From Sporosarcina luteola (GTDB lineage Bacteria > Bacillota > Bacilli > Bacillales_A > Planococcaceae): a DNA stretch of 62,839 bases. Location: the NCBI RefSeq assembly GCF_023715245.1, contig NZ_JAMBNV010000007.1, forward strand, positions 1-62,839, given 5' to 3'. This document shows positions 38,289 through 44,975 of the stretch, piece by piece. The first letter of the stretch is position 1. Every line of letters begins with the position of its first letter. Position numbers and translations under genes: made by a program. Below the pieces are notes generated by a model. That model was not told where the DNA came from. It was given only the letters and a program-made list of their open reading frames with translations, and made no database searches.

Positions 38289-39881
38289 ATGTCCAAAGCG
38301 GATTGGAATATGAAAACATTCATGAAAGGTGCATCGATTTTGACGATTTCGGCCATCATCGTCAAGCTGCTGGCGGCGGTATACCGGATTCCGTTCCAAA
38401 ACCTTGTCGGGGATAAAGGATTTTTCATTTACCAGCAAGTGTATCCGTTCATCGGAATTTTCATCGTGTGGACATCGTACGGCTTTGCGGTGGCAGTCTC
38501 GAAGTTGCTCGCGGGCAGCGCAAGCGACGGAGAAGCGAAGGCGATCAAGCGGGTTGCCTTTCTCTATTTAGCCGGACTGTCTATATCATTTTTCATCATT
38601 CTCACGACGTTCGCTCCGTTTTTCGCACAGGCGATGGGAGATCCTGAACTGGTCTCACTTCTTCGTGCAGGTGCTTATATCGTGCTCGTCATGCCGATGC
38701 TTGCAGTGTTGAAAGGTTCATTCCAATCGGAAGGGCAGATGACGCCTGTTGCCGTTTCGAATGTCGGTGAGCAAGTGTTGCGGGTCGCAATCATCCTTAT
38801 TGGGACATGGGTGGCTGTCCGCGCGGGAGCATCCCTTTACACGGCTGGCGAAGTGGCCATGTGGGGCGCTGTTATGGGCCAGGCGTTAGGTGTTGTCATT
38901 CTTGTCCTGTTTTACAGAGATGCATATAAAGGGCCGCATACACAAGTGGATACGTGGCGTGTCGTTAAAGAATTGACGTTTGTCAGTTTGAGCGTCAGCG
39001 CAAGCTCGCTTATCTTGCTGCTGTTTCAAATGGCGGATTCGTTTATGATCTACAATAGTTTGCTTGCGAAAGGCTTTGTCGCGGATGCAGCGATGGAAAT
39101 GAAAGGTATTTATGACCGTGGGCAGCCTCTCGTCCAGATGGGGATTTTGATCGCTTCCACATTGGCGCTCGCAATCGTCCCGCTTATTGCGCATCATGCA
39201 GCTAAAAAGGAAGGACGGGGTGCGGAACCGTTTATACAGCTCACATTCCGGACAGCTGTTTTATTCGGATGGGCGGCGGCGGTCGGGCTTGCATTCGTCT
39301 TGCCATATGTGAATGAAATGCTGTTTGAGACAAGGGACGGCTCCGCTGCGCTGATCATATTTGCGTTTCAGATCTTTTGGCTGTCGCTCATCTTGCCGTT
39401 GACCGCAATTTTACAAGGTGCCGGCAAAGTCAAAATACCGACGCTGTTCCTTCTTGGCGGGCTTGCCGTGAAAATAATCGCGAATCAATTGTTAGTGCCG
39501 CTCTATGATGTAACAGGTGCAGCGCTTGCAGGGAATATCGGTTTTGCGGCGATTGCGTTTGGGCTTCTTCTTTATTTCAAAACCGTGTGGCCGATGAAAC
39601 TGGCACCTAGCCGTTTTTACGGTTGGCTGCTCCTTGCTACACTTGCGATGGCAGCGGTCATTTTCCCTTGGATGCTTGCAGCGGATCAGGTTTTATTCGA
39701 CAATCTGTCATCGCGAATCAGTGCTACGTTGACAGCATTGACAGCAGTCGCGCTAGGGGCGGGCGTTTTCCTAGTCGTTATCATGAAATCACGTATAATG
39801 GCGGAAAAGGAATGGTATTTGCTGCCGTTCGGAAAAAGATTGGCCCGTATACAATTGATTCTCACTAAAAATAGAAGGTGA
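38289..39881 (+). CDS. yabM: SpoVB/MurJ-type polysaccharide or lipid flippase (YabM)
   Basis: 530-residue membrane protein of the MOP (MVF/Wzx) exporter superfamily with about 14 helices. It begins MSKADWNMKTFMKGASILT and shows the RIPFQNLVGDKGFFIYQQVYPF segment typical of SpoVB/YabM/YtgP. It probably moves a lipid-linked cell-wall precursor across the membrane. The start is ATG 38289; an upstream in-frame extension runs through the repeat region and is rejected. It is followed directly by yabN, as in B. subtilis. Confidence 0.92.
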   Translation: MSKADWNMKTFMKGASILTISAIIVKLLAAVYRIPFQNLVGDKGFFIYQQVYPFIGIFIVWTSYGFAVAVSKLLAGSASDGEAKAIKRVAFLYLAGLSISFFIILTTFAPFFAQAMGDPELVSLLRAGAYIVLVMPMLAVLKGSFQSEGQMTPVAVSNVGEQVLRVAIILIGTWVAVRAGASLYTAGEVAMWGAVMGQALGVVILVLFYRDAYKGPHTQVDTWRVVKELTFVSLSVSASSLILLLFQMADSFMIYNSLLAKGFVADAAMEMKGIYDRGQPLVQMGILIASTLALAIVPLIAHHAAKKEGRGAEPFIQLTFRTAVLFGWAAAVGLAFVLPYVNEMLFETRDGSAALIIFAFQIFWLSLILPLTAILQGAGKVKIPTLFLLGGLAVKIIANQLLVPLYDVTGAALAGNIGFAAIAFGLLLYFKTVWPMKLAPSRFYGWLLLATLAMAAVIFPWMLAADQVLFDNLSSRISATLTALTAVALGAGVFLVVIMKSRIMAEKEWYLLPFGKRLARIQLILTKNRR

Positions 39882-39886
39882 ATAAG

Positions 39887-41344
39887 ATGAATACAATTAC
39901 GATTATTGGACTTGGTGCGGGAGATCTCGACCAGTTGTCTTTAGGTACATATCGAAAGTTGAAGGAGGCTGAGTTCGTTATTGCGAGGACGGACCAGCAT
40001 CCGGCCATTGAGGAATTGCGGGCGGAAGGCATGGAAATAGAGAGCTTCGACGCGATTTATATAAAAAACGATGAGTTTGGGCAAGTGTATGAAGAGATTG
40101 TTGAGAAAATAGTGTTGATGGCAAACGAAAAGTCAGTAACTTATGTCGTGCCAGGACATCCACTCGTTGCTGAGCGCACAGTGCAATTATTGATTGAAAA
40201 AGAACGTGCTGGCATAGTGCAGCTTGAAATCGCAGGGGGGAATAGCTTCCTCGATCCGATCTTTGCAGCGCTCCGGATTGACCCAATTGAGGGGTTCCAA
40301 CTGCTTGATGGAACGGACATGAAGCGCGATGACGTCACGATGACGCAGCATGTATTGATCGGCCAAGTGTATGATGCATTCATCGCTTCTGAAGTGAAGC
40401 TTTCGCTAATGGAGAAGTATGCCTATGACCATCCGGTGACGATTGTGACGGCGGCGGGTTCTTCAATGGAAAATCTTCGGACTGTGCCGTTGTTCGAGTT
40501 GGATAGAGAGACGGAAATCGATAATTTGACGACAGTCTATGTACCTCCTGTTCGGGAGCGGGAGGATCGTTTAAAGGAATGGTCGACGTTCCGAGAAATT
40601 ATAGCCGCATTGCGTGCTCCGGACGGCTGCCCGTGGGACCGCGAGCAGACGCATGAATCGTTGAAGCGGTATTTGATTGAGGAAGCGCATGAACTGCTCG
40701 AAGCAATCGATCAAGAAGACGATGAAGGCATCATCGAGGAACTGGGCGACGTGTTGCTGCAAGTGTTCCTGCATGCGCAAATTGGCGAGGATGATGGCTA
40801 TTTTGCGATGGAAGACGTCCTGCAGTCAGTTGGCGATAAAATGATCCGCCGCCATCCGCATGTGTTCGGCGACCGGGACGTGGAGAACTCGGATGAGGTT
40901 TTGAAAAATTGGCAGGAAATCAAGAAAACCGAGAAGCCGCAAGCTGAATCGCTCTTGGATGGACAGGCACGCCACAGTTCGTCGCTGCTCACTTCATTTA
41001 ACTACCAAAAAGAAGCGGCGAAGGTTGGATTCGATTGGCCGGATATAACAGGCGCTTTCGATAAATTCGAGGAAGAGTGGCAGGAATTCAAGGACGAAGT
41101 GGCGAATGGAACGAAGCAGAGCCAGACAGATGAGCTCGGGGATGTCCTATTCACACTCGTCAACTTGTCGAGGTTCTTGAAATTGTCACCCGAGGAAGCG
41201 ATGGCGCATGCGAATGAGAAATTCAAACGACGCTTTTCGTTCGTCGAGCAAAGCGTAAAGAGTGGTAGAGGGGAATTCTCTGCCTATACTCTCGACGAAT
41301 TAGAAGAGTTTTGGCAGCAGGCGAAAGGAAGGGAAAAGAAATGA
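39887..41344 (+). CDS. yabN: Tetrapyrrole methylase / MazG nucleotide pyrophosphohydrolase fusion (YabN)
   Basis: 485-residue fusion. The N-terminal half is a SAM-dependent methylase fold (IIGLGAGDLDQLSLG, VPGHPLVAERT). The C-terminal half has two MazG repeats, the first with LRAPDGCPWDREQTHESLKRYLIEEAHE and EELGDVLLQV, the second ending in DELGDVLFTLVN. MazG proteins hydrolyse NTPs and limit damaged nucleotides; what the methylase half does is unknown. The start is ATG 39887, 8 bases after AAGGTG. It overlaps rqcP by four bases. Confidence 0.94.
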   Translation: MNTITIIGLGAGDLDQLSLGTYRKLKEAEFVIARTDQHPAIEELRAEGMEIESFDAIYIKNDEFGQVYEEIVEKIVLMANEKSVTYVVPGHPLVAERTVQLLIEKERAGIVQLEIAGGNSFLDPIFAALRIDPIEGFQLLDGTDMKRDDVTMTQHVLIGQVYDAFIASEVKLSLMEKYAYDHPVTIVTAAGSSMENLRTVPLFELDRETEIDNLTTVYVPPVREREDRLKEWSTFREIIAALRAPDGCPWDREQTHESLKRYLIEEAHELLEAIDQEDDEGIIEELGDVLLQVFLHAQIGEDDGYFAMEDVLQSVGDKMIRRHPHVFGDRDVENSDEVLKNWQEIKKTEKPQAESLLDGQARHSSSLLTSFNYQKEAAKVGFDWPDITGAFDKFEEEWQEFKDEVANGTKQSQTDELGDVLFTLVNLSRFLKLSPEEAMAHANEKFKRRFSFVEQSVKSGRGEFSAYTLDELEEFWQQAKGREKK

Positions 41345-41631
41345 GATTAGATAAGTTTTTAAAGGTGTCACGCTTAATCAAAAGACGGACATTGGCGAAG
41401 CAAGTGGCCGACCAAGGCCGTATTACAATCAATGGCAAGGTGTCGAAAGCATCGTCCGTCGTGAAACCTGGCGACGAGCTGGCTATCCGCTTTGGACAAA
41501 AGATTGTTACAGTAAGTGTCGATATGTTGAAGGAATCAACGAAGAAGGAAGATGCCGCGTCGATGTTTACAATCTTGAAAGAAGAGAAGCTGGACAAGGT
41601 GGAACCTGAATTTATTGACGATGAAGATTGA
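41341..41631 (+). CDS. rqcP: S4-domain ribosome quality-control factor RqcP (YabO)
   Basis: 96-residue S4 RNA-binding protein beginning MRLDKFLKVSRLIKRRTLAK, a family signature. RqcP works with RqcH on stalled 50S subunits to add C-terminal alanine tails. The acidic C-terminus (DKVEPEFIDDED) is longer than in B. subtilis. It is coupled to yabN by an ATGA overlap and followed by a strong terminator. Confidence 0.94.
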   Translation: MRLDKFLKVSRLIKRRTLAKQVADQGRITINGKVSKASSVVKPGDELAIRFGQKIVTVSVDMLKESTKKEDAASMFTILKEEKLDKVEPEFIDDED

Positions 41632-41634
41632 GGG

Positions 41635-41667
41635 CATGACAGGAACTTTTCCTGTCATGTTTTTTTG
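41635..41667 (+). terminator. Terminator after rqcP
   Basis: A perfect 10-bp stem CATGACAGGA/TCCTGTCATG and seven T residues. Confidence 0.92.
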
Positions 41668-41715
41668 TTTGGCCGCATAGGATGGCAGTGAACGTACAAG
41701 CAAAGGAGGAATAGT

Positions 41716-42012
41716 ATGCAAATCCAGACCGACAATCCAACATACGCAATTCCATCAGGGGATCATGTCATCACGATGAGAAATCGAAAAAGAATGGATC
41801 TTACATCTGTTAAAACAATCGATCGGTTCGACCAGGAGGAGTTCATCGTACGGACATCTCAGGGAGTATTAGTAATTCGCGGGGAGGAGCTGCGTATCGT
41901 CCATTTGGATGTAGACAAAGGGCTTCTTACATTGGAAGGCACAATCAGCACGATGCAATATGACGAAGAAGATGCAAGTTCACGCGGTTTCCTCCATAAA
42001 TTGTTTGGATGA
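41716..42012 (+). CDS. yabP: Sporulation protein YabP
   Basis: 98-residue YabP/YqfC-family protein, mainly beta strand. In B. subtilis it is needed for sporulation and is made in the mother cell. The ribosome site is AAAGGAGGA. The 48 bases between the rqcP terminator and the ribosome site contain CGTACAAG, similar to a SigE -10, but no convincing -35. It overlaps yabQ by four bases. Confidence 0.92.
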   Translation: MQIQTDNPTYAIPSGDHVITMRNRKRMDLTSVKTIDRFDQEEFIVRTSQGVLVIRGEELRIVHLDVDKGLLTLEGTISTMQYDEEDASSRGFLHKLFG

Positions 42013-42476
42013 GTCTCTCTGTCCAGTTTCTTAGTCTTCTTGCAATGATTGGGACAGGCATCGGGGCCGGGGTTTTCATGGATTTGATCGGAACGGGCGT
42101 GGATGCGACCGGCAAGACGTCGATCATCCGGAAATATGCGGTCCCTTTGGAAGTGATCGGCTGGATTTTGATCGGGTGTGCATCGTTCTACGTTCTTTTC
42201 ATCGTCCGGGACGGGGCATGGAGGATGTATGACCCGGTTGCCCAAATTTGCGGCATGTTGTTATATGCATCACTATTCCACCGGCCTTTCAGGTTTTTCG
42301 GGAGAGTCTTGAATATGGTAATCATTAAGCCGGTTGTGTTCATCATTAGGCTCCTGGTGAAGATCATTACGCAGATATTCAGGTTGCTCGTCAAAATTGT
42401 GAGGTTTCTACTTTCTCCTTTCATCTATCTATATAACAAAGTCTATAACTCTCTCTTTAAATCAACTACGGAATGA
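42009..42476 (+). CDS. yabQ: Spore cortex membrane protein YabQ
   Basis: 155-residue membrane protein. Hydrophobic segments lie at about 5-27, 46-66 and 73-90, then a basic amphipathic tail rich in Ile, Leu, Lys and Arg. It matches YabQ, which is required for spore cortex formation. It is coupled to yabP. Confidence 0.9.
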   Translation: MSLSVQFLSLLAMIGTGIGAGVFMDLIGTGVDATGKTSIIRKYAVPLEVIGWILIGCASFYVLFIVRDGAWRMYDPVAQICGMLLYASLFHRPFRFFGRVLNMVIIKPVVFIIRLLVKIITQIFRLLVKIVRFLLSPFIYLYNKVYNSLFKSTTE

Positions 42477-42531
42477 TGTATAATTACTAGACTTATCGAA
42501 TTTCGTACTGTAATGAGAGGGAGTGCAGGAC

Positions 42532-42948
42532 ATGGAGCAAAGGAAAAGGAAACCATCCACGACCGTTGCATCGATTGAAACTGAATATGTCCGCTCGTTG
42601 CGTAAAAAGGAAGTATGGAGAAACAAGCAGAAAAAGCGGCTACAGAAGAAACTGTTCATCTATGCAGTGATTGCATTCGTAGTGTTCGGCGGATTGACGA
42701 ATATGTATATTCAGCAACAGCAGACGCTGCAGGAAAAAGAACAGCAAAAAGTGGAGACGCTTGCAAAGTTGGAAGAAGTGAAGGAAGAACAAGAACTTCT
42801 TAAAAAACAGCTTGTGAAATTGGATGATGATGATTATATTGCCAAGCTTGCACGGAAAGAATATTTCTTATCTGACGAAAATGAAATCATCTTCTCTGTT
42901 CCTGAAAACAAGAAGAAAAAAGAAGAAAAAGATGACGGAAAAGAGTAG
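42532..42948 (+). CDS. divIC: Cell division protein DivIC
   Basis: 138-residue FtsB-family divisome protein. It has a basic cytoplasmic N-terminus, one membrane helix at about residues 42-62, a Gln/Glu-rich external coiled coil (about 65-100) and the conserved DDDYIAKLARKEYFLS. It partners FtsL and DivIB. ATG 42532 is preferred to GTG 42523 by its spacing from GAGAGGGA. The charged EKDDGKE-type tail is variable in the family. Confidence 0.94.
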   Translation: MEQRKRKPSTTVASIETEYVRSLRKKEVWRNKQKKRLQKKLFIYAVIAFVVFGGLTNMYIQQQQTLQEKEQQKVETLAKLEEVKEEQELLKKQLVKLDDDDYIAKLARKEYFLSDENEIIFSVPENKKKKEEKDDGKE

Positions 42949-42953
42949 TCTTA

Positions 42954-42981
42954 TTGACACTCTTTTTTTGTTGGCTATAAT
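42954..42981 (+). promoter_or_regulatory. SigA promoter of yabR
   Basis: TTGACA (42954-42959), 16 bp, TATAAT (42976-42981), giving a roughly 85-base leader before yabR. Confidence 0.82.
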
Positions 42982-43073
42982 GAAAGTAAGGATCTTGCAC
43001 TTGCAGGACTCGCCATATGGTAAAAAGGCATCTGAAAAGGGCCGTTTAAATCTTAAGGAGGAGCATTTTTTTT

Positions 43074-43493
43074 ATGTCAATTGAAGTAGGCAGCAAGTTA
43101 CAGGGGAAAGTTACAGGGATCACAAACTTCGGTGCGTTCGTCGAACTGCCGAACGGTTCAACTGGTCTGGTCCATATTAGTGAAGTAGCGGACAATTATG
43201 TGAAGGATATCAATGACCACCTAAAAGTAGGCGATATGGTTGAAGTGAAAGTGATGAATGTCGGCACTGACGGAAAAATCGGGTTATCGATCAGGAAAGC
43301 GAAACCGGAAGCTGAACGTCCTCAACGCCCTCAACGTCCTCGTCACAGCGGTGGCCGTCCTAGCCATACTGAGCGTCCAGAGAATTTTGAGCAAAAGATG
43401 GCGAAATTCATGAAAGACAGTGAAGAACGCCTTTCAACTTTGAAAAGAGCAACAGAATCTAAACGCGGTGGCCGTGGCGCAAGAAGAGGGTAA
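43074..43493 (+). CDS. yabR: S1-domain RNA-binding protein YabR
   Basis: 139 residues. The S1 OB-fold occupies residues 1-75 (GSKLQGKVTGITNFGAFVEL, GLVHISEV, KIGLSIRKAK), followed by an Arg/Pro-rich and then a GGRGARRG basic tail. It is similar to general stress protein 13 and polynucleotide phosphorylase S1 domains. Its role is not established. The ribosome site is AAGGAGGA and the promoter is a near-consensus SigA one. Confidence 0.93.
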   Translation: MSIEVGSKLQGKVTGITNFGAFVELPNGSTGLVHISEVADNYVKDINDHLKVGDMVEVKVMNVGTDGKIGLSIRKAKPEAERPQRPQRPRHSGGRPSHTERPENFEQKMAKFMKDSEERLSTLKRATESKRGGRGARRG

Positions 43494-43534
43494 CTTGCTG
43501 GCTGTTTCAATTAGTGGAAATGAATCTCTTATGA

Positions 43535-43572
43535 GCGATCTACATCTAGTTAAGATGTAGGTCGTTTTTTTT
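43535..43572 (+). terminator. Terminator after yabR
   Basis: A 12-bp stem with one G-T pair (CGATCTACATCT with AGATGTAGGTCG) and a run of seven to eight T. Confidence 0.9.
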
Positions 43573-43591
43573 GTGCAGTTACTGACAAACA

Positions 43592-43738
43592 AGTATAAGC
43601 TGCTGGAATTACGCATAAATCTGCCCAGAGACGCATAACCGCGGTGAAAGACGCATAAGTTCATCCAAATGTGCATAAATCTACTAAAGCGCGCATAAAT
43701 GAATTTATTCACGCATAAAAGCTTCCAAACGCTCATAA
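43592..43738 (-). repeat. 20-bp-period array, TTATGCG unit in reverse (array B)
   Basis: CGCATAA-type cores on the + strand (TTATGCG on the - strand) start at 43592, 43612, 43632, 43652, 43672, 43692, 43712 and 43732, every step exactly 20 bp. It lies between the yabR terminator and the dinB-family gene. Orientation is opposite to arrays A and C. Confidence 0.92.
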
Positions 43739-43809
43739 ATATTTTTTTCACAAGGATTTCATTCTGCAGCTGCCGAATATTGAATAATGAAAAGGGGGGC
43801 TGAATTGGA

Positions 43810-44253
43810 ATGGATGAAATCATGAACAATCTCAAGAAGTACTTGGAATGGATGGATTCATTGAGCTCACTGACTGAGCAACAGGCGGATGCACCTTATC
43901 AAGAGGGAAAATGGTCGCCAAAGGAGATTCTTATGCATATGGCAGAATGGGATCGGTTCACTTTGGAGCATCGGCTTCGGCGTTTGGGAGAATCAGAGAT
44001 ACTGGAGGATGTAGAGTGGGGGCCATTCAATGAGCAGGCTGCGAAACTTGCAAAAGAATATTCATTTGACGAAGTGATTGAGCTCGCAACACAGTATCGG
44101 CAACAAATTATTGATTGGCTTGAAGGTGCGGATGAGACGGAATGGACGAAGCCATTCAACATCGGGGAGCATGTTCTGACATTGGAGGAATATTTCACGG
44201 ATTTTGCCAGTCATGATTCGCATCATAAGAAACAAATCGAGTCGATTCGATAA
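43810..44253 (+). CDS. DinB-family putative metal-dependent hydrolase
   Basis: 147-residue four-helix DinB/YfiT-like protein. Metal-ligand candidates are His in LMHMAEWDR and the pair in ASHDSHHKKQ near the C-terminus. Substrate unknown; relatives include bacillithiol S-transferases and putative hydrolases. It is not part of the conserved locus in B. subtilis and is flanked on each side by inverted 20-bp arrays. AGGGGGGC precedes the ATG by nine bases. Confidence 0.85.
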   Translation: MDEIMNNLKKYLEWMDSLSSLTEQQADAPYQEGKWSPKEILMHMAEWDRFTLEHRLRRLGESEILEDVEWGPFNEQAAKLAKEYSFDEVIELATQYRQQIIDWLEGADETEWTKPFNIGEHVLTLEEYFTDFASHDSHHKKQIESIR

Positions 44254-44274
44254 GAAGATAAGCTCGTTAATGAG

Positions 44275-44414
44275 TTATGCGTGATTGTGAGAGTTTATGC
44301 GCGTTTGCGGGAGTTTATGAGTGTTTGCAGGAGTTTATGCGTTTCTGGAGAAAGTTATGCGTGAGTTATTTGTTTTATGCGTGATTCCAGAGATTTATGC
44401 GTGTTTTGACATGA
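44275..44414 (+). repeat. 20-bp-period array, TTATGCG unit (array C)
   Basis: TTATGC/TTATGA cores at 44275, 44295, 44315, 44335, 44355, 44375 and 44395, every step exactly 20 bp. The consensus is roughly TTATGCGTGTTTGNGGGAGT. It lies between the dinB-family stop codon and its terminator, so it should be part of that mRNA's 3' untranslated region. Confidence 0.92.
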
Positions 44415-44417
44415 AAT

Positions 44418-44450
44418 AGGCGTCCAGTCTTAAGACTGGACGCCTTTCTT
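44418..44450 (+). terminator. Terminator after dinB-family gene and array C
   Basis: A perfect 13-bp stem (44418-44430 with 44433-44445), a two-base loop and a T-rich tail. Confidence 0.92.
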
Positions 44451-44458
44451 TCGTTATT

Positions 44459-44577
44459 GTCTAGCTCCGAGCGTCAGCCTCTCGGGATGCTTCAGCCTTG
44501 CTGTTAAAGGCAAAGAGCGCCTTTAACCTCAAGGCTTCCAGCACCTGCCGAGGCTAAACGACGCTCTACGCATTTCT
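44459..44577 (+). repeat. Palindromic intergenic repeat element, copy R2a
   Basis: Begins GTCTAGCTCCG and ends GACGCTCTACGC. It has stems GTTAAAGGC/GCCTTTAAC (44503-44511 with 44519-44527) and AGCCTTG/CAAGGCT (44494-44500 with 44530-44536). It aligns with copy R3 at 51698, sharing GTCTAG, CTCGGG, AAAGGCAA, GAGCGCC and CGAGGCTAA/CGAAGCTAA. Confidence 0.85.
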
Positions 44578-44581
44578 TGTT

Positions 44582-44702
44582 GTCCAGCTTCGGCGGGCAG
44601 ATGCTCGGGGTCATAAGAAAACCCGGCTAGGTGGCAAAAAGCGCCACTACGCCGGGTTATTCTTATGCCTGTCGCATCTGATCAGGCCGCCTACGCTTTT
44701 CG
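44582..44702 (+). repeat. Palindromic intergenic repeat element, copy R2b
   Basis: Begins GTCCAGCTTCGG and ends CCTACGCTTTTCG. A central stem pairs CATAAGAA with TTCTTATG, CCCGGC with GCCGGG and GTGGC with GCCAC. It is the same sub-type as R1 near tmk and lies in tandem after R2a. Its end is five bases from the 3' end of the tRNA-Met gene. Confidence 0.87.
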
Positions 44703-44706
44703 ATTA

Positions 44707-44780
44707 TAGCGGCGGAGGGGGTCGAACCCACGACCTTTCGGGTATGAACCGAACGCTCTAGCCAGCTGAGCTACGCCGCC
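44707..44780 (-). tRNA. trnM: tRNA-Met (CAT)
   Basis: A 74-nt gene on the - strand. The acceptor stem is GGCGGCG with CGCCGCT (one G-T pair), the D loop is AGCTGGCTAGAGC, the anticodon CAT is encoded at 44744-44746, and the T arm is GGTTCGACC. The 3' CCA is not encoded. It resembles trnSL-Met1 of B. subtilis, which lies at the same locus before spoIIE, so it is probably the elongator tRNA. It has its own promoter at 44814-44842. Confidence 0.95.
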
Positions 44781-44813
44781 ATGTTGTCCAATTAATTCTG
44801 AACGACAATAACC

Positions 44814-44842
44814 ATAATACAACGGTCGACGGAGTCTGTCAA
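44814..44842 (-). promoter_or_regulatory. Promoter of tRNA-Met
   Basis: On the - strand TTGACA (44837-44842), 17 bp, TATTAT (44814-44819), about 34 bases before the tRNA. It diverges from spoIIE. Confidence 0.8.
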
Positions 44843-44875
44843 CCTTTCGTTGGAAAACAGAAAATTGCTACGGAA

Positions 44876-44943
44876 CTCGTCGAAAGATTTATGGAGCCCC
44901 TTGTCAGGAACAGACAAATTCTTTGGCTTGACCTATGTATACT
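44876..44943 (+). promoter_or_regulatory. spoIIE promoter region with candidate 0A box
   Basis: TATACT (44938-44943) is a good -10. A weak -35-like CAGACA lies 21 bp upstream; such a long spacer is known for Spo0A-activated promoters, including spoIIE of B. subtilis. CGTCGAA at 44879-44885 matches the 0A box at six of seven bases, and an inverted TTGTC/GACAA pair lies at 44901-44917. Confidence 0.5.
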
Positions 44944-44975
44944 CAGGGACAAGTAGACATAGGGGGAATGTTGAG

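Noticed and set aside
44850..44975. N-terminal extension of spoIIE
   Set aside because: The extension covers the spoIIE promoter and part of the divergent tRNA promoter, and the ATG at 44976 has AGGGGG in front of it.
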